Part shown: one piece after another, positions 7,871 to 10,671 of the stretch
Position numbering within the stretch: the first letter of the stretch is position 1
Layout of the letters: every line of letters starts with the position of its first letter
Assembly: GCA_013286765.1 (NCBI GenBank)
Contig: JABDFB010000078.1
Span: forward strand, 1-10,671
Source of the DNA: Deltaproteobacteria bacterium
GTDB taxonomy: Bacteria > Bdellovibrionota > UBA1018
Length of the DNA stretch: 10,671 bases
Reading direction: 5' to 3'
Notes under the pieces: model-generated
Seen by the model: only the letters and a program-made list of their open reading frames with translations
The model's database searches: none
Told to the model about the DNA's origin: nothing
Position numbers and translations under genes: made by a program

Positions 7871-7899
7871 TTGCTAGCCACAGAATTCCTGATTATGAT
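7871..7899 (+). promoter_or_regulatory. Candidate sigma-70 promoter for the acyl-CoA synthetase gene
   Basis: TTGCTA (7871-7876, four of six) and TATGAT (7894-7899, five of six) are spaced by exactly 17 bp. Transcription would start near 7906, leaving a leader of about 50 bases containing AGGGG eight bases before the ATG at 7957. A perfect TTGACA at 7908-7913 lacks a properly spaced -10 and seems less likely. Confidence 0.45.
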
Positions 7900-7956
7900 A
7901 GGTGTGATTGACATTTCCGTCGCGATCGTTAAGTCTTATCAAAAAGGGGAAAATGT

Positions 7957-9738
7957 ATGTCAACCATCCTTCACCGCTTAGCGGCCTGGGCCGAGACTGA
8001 TCCAAAAAGCGCTGCACAACGTTATAAAGCGGGTAAAGAGTGGGTGCCGATTTCGGCGAAAGAATTTCTCGACCGTGTTTATTGGCTAGCACTTTTTTTA
8101 GAGTCGCGCGGAGTCACCTCTCAAGATGTGGGGACTATTTTTTCCTTTAACTCTCCTGAATGGGTTCACTTGGATTTAGGGACGGTTCTGCTGGGGGCTA
8201 AGTCGGCTGGGATTTATCCGAATTCGGTTTACAAGGATATCTCCTATATTCTGAAACACACGGAAGCAAAATTTTTCTGTGTCCAAAATAAGGAATATTA
8301 CAAAAGATCGATTGAGGGGGGGCCGTTGCCGTCCCATATCGAATTTGTGATCGCGATGGATGGTGACACATCTATTTCTCCGAAAGCTATTAGTTACGAA
8401 AAGGCGGTGGCCGAAGGGAAAAAGTTAGGATCTCAAAAAGGGGTCAAATCCTATTCTCAGTATCTGCAGAAGCTCGATCCGAACGCGGGATCATTTATCA
8501 TTTATACGTCGGGGACGACGGGGAATCCCAAAGGAGCGCTGATCTCACAGGATAATCTGATTTATACCATTGATTTGGTGACCAAGCATTGGGATTTGCC
8601 GTTCAAAGGGAGTTTGTTTTCTTTTTTACCGCTCTGTCATATTGCCGAAAAACTTCAGAACGTCGGAGCCGGCATCAGTCGACAATACACCGTTAACTTC
8701 TGTTCGAAATTCGAAAACCTAGGACATGAACTTCCCGAGGTGGAACCCAGTTTGTTACTCTGTGTACCACGCCTTTGGGAAAAGATGATGCAAGGAGTAC
8801 TGCTGAGAGTCAATGGAAGCCCCATTCCAAAGAAATACTTGGCTAAATGGGCTTTGGATACGGGAGCATATATCGCAGATTTGAAATATTCAGGGCGAAG
8901 TCCGAGTGTGTCGGAGTGGATAAAGTTTCAAGCGGCAGATCGACTTGTTCTCTCCAAAATTCGCAAAGCCTTGGGATTAGCGAAGACTGATGCTTGTGCT
9001 TCGGGTGCGGCCGCTCTACCAGTACATGTTTGCCGATGGTTTCGATCGATTGGGTTAGAGATTCTGGAGGACTTTGGGCAAACAGAAACCACTGGTGTGA
9101 TCTGTATGACAGAAAAAGAGGTCGACTCCGCCGGCACGGTTGGCAAGCCTGTTGGGAATATTGAAATGAAGATCGCGAGAGATGGTGAAATTCTGACCAA
9201 GGGTCGACACGTCTTCAAAGGCTATTACAAAGATGAAATGAACACGGCGCAGACTTTTGAAAATGATTGGCTCAAAACCGGAGATCTAGGCGAATTTGAC
9301 AGCCGCGGTTTATTGCGAATTAAGGGAAGAAAAAAGGAATTGTTAAAGACATCGGGCGGTAAATTGGTAGCGCCACTTCCTATAGAAGAGGCATTGAAAG
9401 CAGCCCCAGCGATTGGCCAAGTATGTATGGTGGGCGAGGGAAGGCGATTCCTGTCGGCGTTGATTACGCTATCAGAGACCAGGATGGCGGAACTCAAAAC
9501 GGGTGGTAAGGGTGATTTCGCGCAGATTACGATTACAGACCCGGAAATAGTTAGAGAAATAAAGCTCCATGTGGAGCGTTTGAATTCACAATTGGCGAGT
9601 TTTGAACAAATTAAGAAGTTCGTCGTTTTGAGCAGGGACTTTTCCATTGTGGATGGTGAGATGACGCCTACCATGAAGATGAAACGGGACGTGATTGAAA
9701 AGCGATACGTGGACGTGATCAATAAAATGTATGAATGA
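7957..9738 (+). CDS. Long-chain fatty acid:CoA ligase (AMP-forming, FAA1-type)
   Basis: A 593-residue adenylate-forming enzyme that activates a long-chain fatty acid to acyl-AMP and then acyl-CoA, feeding phospholipid synthesis or beta-oxidation. The phosphate-binding loop is YTSGTTGNPKG (183-193). The adenine-site motif is GQTETTG (374-380), with Glu377 expected to contact Mg-ATP. TGDLGE (441 on) holds the ribose-binding Asp443, and the hinge/A8 region is GRKKELLKTSGGK, ending with Lys469. The large insertion between the P-loop and GQTETTG and the KTSGGK form fit the FAA1-type long-chain group (COG1022) rather than short FadD or acetyl-CoA synthetases. The strong AGGGG ribosome site fixes the start. 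It ends 24 bases before the NUDIX start, so the two may be cotranscribed, although their functions are unrelated. No beta-oxidation gene is nearby. Chain-length preference cannot be judged. Confidence 0.94.
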   Translation: MSTILHRLAAWAETDPKSAAQRYKAGKEWVPISAKEFLDRVYWLALFLESRGVTSQDVGTIFSFNSPEWVHLDLGTVLLGAKSAGIYPNSVYKDISYILKHTEAKFFCVQNKEYYKRSIEGGPLPSHIEFVIAMDGDTSISPKAISYEKAVAEGKKLGSQKGVKSYSQYLQKLDPNAGSFIIYTSGTTGNPKGALISQDNLIYTIDLVTKHWDLPFKGSLFSFLPLCHIAEKLQNVGAGISRQYTVNFCSKFENLGHELPEVEPSLLLCVPRLWEKMMQGVLLRVNGSPIPKKYLAKWALDTGAYIADLKYSGRSPSVSEWIKFQAADRLVLSKIRKALGLAKTDACASGAAALPVHVCRWFRSIGLEILEDFGQTETTGVICMTEKEVDSAGTVGKPVGNIEMKIARDGEILTKGRHVFKGYYKDEMNTAQTFENDWLKTGDLGEFDSRGLLRIKGRKKELLKTSGGKLVAPLPIEEALKAAPAIGQVCMVGEGRRFLSALITLSETRMAELKTGGKGDFAQITITDPEIVREIKLHVERLNSQLASFEQIKKFVVLSRDFSIVDGEMTPTMKMKRDVIEKRYVDVINKMYE

Positions 9739-9761
9739 CAAGATGGTTGAGTGACAAGATG
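9736..9761 (+). repeat. Short direct repeat at the gene junction
   Basis: TGACAAGATG occurs exactly twice, at 9736-9745 and 9752-9761, sixteen bases apart. The first copy begins with the TGA stop of the acyl-CoA synthetase. The sequence ATGTATGA also appears on both sides (9727-9734 and 9761-9766 region), so the junction looks like a small tandem duplication. Confidence 0.7.
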
Positions 9762-9762
9762 T

Positions 9763-10299
9763 ATGAGCAGTAACGCTTTTGAGTCGGGTGAGCGAAAAGT
9801 TATACCGGCGGTTCTCATTTATGTTTTTTGCGCGGACAAAGTCCTAATGATTCATAGAAATGCATCCAAAGGGGGCACGCCCGATTTTCACCAAGGCAAG
9901 TGGAATGGCCTGGGTGGTAAATGCGAACGCGATGAATCGCCTTGGGAAGCTTCGGTGCGAGAAGTTCAGGAAGAGTCGGGCATCACGATACAGCCCGAGA
10001 ACCTTCGAGCACTCGGAGTGATTCAATTTCCTAATTTCAAACCCCATAAGAGTGAAGATTGGACAGTCTTTGTTTTTCGAGCAGATTTGGCTCTCACCGA
10101 TGCAGAAATGAAAGCGCTAGAAGGTCGTGAAATTCCGGAGGGAGTGCTGCATTGGATTCAAAAGCATCAGCTCCTAGATCTGAATCTCTGGCCCGGTGAT
10201 TCACTGTTCTTGCCAAAGGTCGTTTCGCAAGAGCCATTTATCGGAACAATCTGGTACAGCGACGGTCGGGTAGCTAGGTCGTACATTGGGGAGATTTAG
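9763..10299 (+). CDS. NUDIX hydrolase, MTH1/8-oxo-dGTP diphosphatase-like
   Basis: A 178-residue NUDIX pyrophosphohydrolase. The NUDIX box is perfect: Gly52, Glu58, then REVQEESGI (66-74), giving G-x5-E-x7-REV-x-EE-x-G-I with the metal-binding glutamates. The preceding HQGKWNGLGGK (43-53) closely resembles the GxWNGFGGK segment of MTH1 (NUDT1). This suggests cleansing of oxidised purine nucleotides such as 8-oxo-dGTP, but NUDIX specificity is hard to assign and other nucleotide diphosphates are possible. The C-terminal part WPGDSLFLPKV with GTIWYSDGRV also fits that subgroup. I chose the ATG at 9763. An in-frame GTG at 9751 would add four residues; neither has a clear ribosome site, so translation may be coupled to the upstream gene ending at 9738. 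It converges on prfC, with the large inverted repeat between them. Confidence 0.88.
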   Translation: MSSNAFESGERKVIPAVLIYVFCADKVLMIHRNASKGGTPDFHQGKWNGLGGKCERDESPWEASVREVQEESGITIQPENLRALGVIQFPNFKPHKSEDWTVFVFRADLALTDAEMKALEGREIPEGVLHWIQKHQLLDLNLWPGDSLFLPKVVSQEPFIGTIWYSDGRVARSYIGEI

Positions 10300-10332
10300 T
10301 GGTTTCTGTTACGCTAGAAGGGTTATTAGGGA

Positions 10333-10448
10333 TTGCCAACTAGCAGTCACACCGCATTTCGCGAGATTCGCAACAGCCAGGATGGCGATTCGTTGCGAAG
10401 GACAGGATGTCCGCTCTCGCGAAATGCGGTGTGACTGCTAGTTGGCAA
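10333..10448. repeat. 116-bp element with perfect 34-bp inverted arms and an internally folded centre
   Basis: The left arm (10333-10366, beginning TTGCCAACTAGCAG) and right arm (10415-10448, ending CTGCTAGTTGGCAA) are perfect reverse complements over 34 bases. The 48-base centre is itself structured. TTCGCAAC (10367-10374) pairs with GTTGCGAA (10392-10399) and encloses a hairpin GCC-AGGAT-GGC (10376-10386). Next comes a hairpin GGAC-AGGAT-GTCC (10400-10412). A transcript would fold into a long stem ending in a three-way junction. It lies 33 bases after the NUDIX stop and 18 bases before the prfC stop, between convergent genes. Neither strand has a T-run after the stem, so it is not a standard intrinsic terminator. 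No target-site duplication is obvious. A REP/MITE-like repeat is plausible, and copy number in the genome would settle that. Confidence 0.95.
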
Positions 10449-10466
10449 ATTCTGAGATCTCGACTT

Positions 10467-10671
10467 CTAGCCGATCGGTGACGTCTTCAGGAATTTAAGG
10501 TCTTTGTAGTTTTCCTCAGCCCAACGCAATCCCCAATCTGATTTGAAAAGAATTACAGGAAGTCCGTCACGATCTTCCAAACACCGGCTGTCCTCTCTGC
10601 GTTCGAAATAATCGGCATCCAGGCCATTCCCCATTACCCATCTGGCATGAATATAGGGAAGTTTGTCTAAC
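10467..10671 (-). CDS. prfC: Peptide chain release factor 3 (RF3), C-terminal fragment (runs off the right edge)
   Basis: The last 67 residues of a protein end at the TAG at 10467-10469; the start lies beyond the window. The segment IHARWVMGNGLDADYFER, then LEDRDGLPVILFKSDWGL, and finally RWAEENYKDLKFLKTSP follows the C-terminal pattern of RF3. In RF3, ARWV, a Leu-x-D-x-DG-x-PV stretch, a W-x-L repeat and a final D-x-x-F-x-x-T occur in this order. RF3 is a translational GTPase that recycles RF1/RF2 after peptide release; its G domain would be outside this window. The identification rests on this short tail only, as remembered from the family. No frame damage is seen in the visible part. It is convergent with the NUDIX gene. 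Confidence 0.8.
   Translation of the reverse strand, partial: LDKLPYIHARWVMGNGLDADYFERREDSRCLEDRDGLPVILFKSDWGLRWAEENYKDLKFLKTSPIG

Noticed and set aside
7908..7939. Promoter with the perfect TTGACA at 7908-7913
   Set aside because: The only acceptable -10 (TCTTAT at 7934-7939) would need a 20-bp spacer, and the start would fall almost on the ribosome site. The TTGCTA/TATGAT pair just upstream is better spaced.
9225..9818. Minus-strand open frame of 197 codons opposite the acyl-CoA synthetase gene
   Set aside because: It overlaps the conserved C-terminal domain of the synthetase and resembles no known protein; it is a shadow of the coding frame.
10333..10448. Integron attC-like recombination site
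   Set aside because: The length is in range and the right end reads GTTGGCA, but this departs from GTTRRRY at two positions and the left end does not fit RYYYAAC. The arms pair perfectly, with no extrahelical bases to set strand choice. No integrase or cassette array is visible.
10333..10448. Ordinary bidirectional intrinsic terminator
   Set aside because: The position between convergent genes fits, but there is no T-run after the stem on either strand and the 34-bp stem with a branched centre is far too large. It may still stabilise or end transcripts by another route.

Overview
This window is a chromosomal housekeeping region of a Gram-negative bacterium of moderate GC. The mix of genes suggests the Bdellovibrionota or a related deltaproteobacterial lineage: a Kef-type antiporter with two C-terminal RCK_C domains, a FAA1-type acyl-CoA synthetase, and an ABC1 kinase whose N-terminus resembles predatory-bacterial homologues as I remember them. 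That placement is inferred from protein style only; no rRNA or taxon marker is present.

Left part, minus strand: an unrecognised secreted protein runs off the left edge (1-608) and has its own likely extended -10 promoter. Upstream of it lies an apparent bolA - grxD - antiporter operon (708-3589). BolA and the CGFS monothiol glutaredoxin form a known iron-sulfur/redox pair. The antiporter starts with GTG five bases after the glutaredoxin stop, so it is probably translationally coupled.

Middle, plus strand: a 149-bp divergent intergenic region separates bolA from lon (3739-6126), an ATP-dependent protease with a complete AAA+ site and Ser-Lys dyad. Downstream are an ABC1/UbiB-family atypical kinase (to 7824), a long-chain acyl-CoA synthetase with its own promoter-like site (7957-9738), and an MTH1-like NUDIX hydrolase (9763-10299). 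The genes are mostly maintenance functions: protein quality control, lipid and quinone metabolism, and nucleotide-pool cleaning.

Right end: the C-terminus of peptide chain release factor 3 (prfC) enters on the minus strand, convergent with the NUDIX gene. The gap between them holds the most unusual object here: a 116-bp element with perfect 34-bp inverted arms. Its centre folds into two small hairpins, each displaying the same loop-centred heptamer CAGGATG on the plus strand. That heptamer equals the repeat described for CsrA-sequestering RNAs. The element could be a CsrA-binding RNA structure, a MITE/REP-like repeat, or an unusual boundary between convergent genes. No gene-free stretch exceeds 300 bases, and I see no tRNA, rRNA, CRISPR array or transposase.
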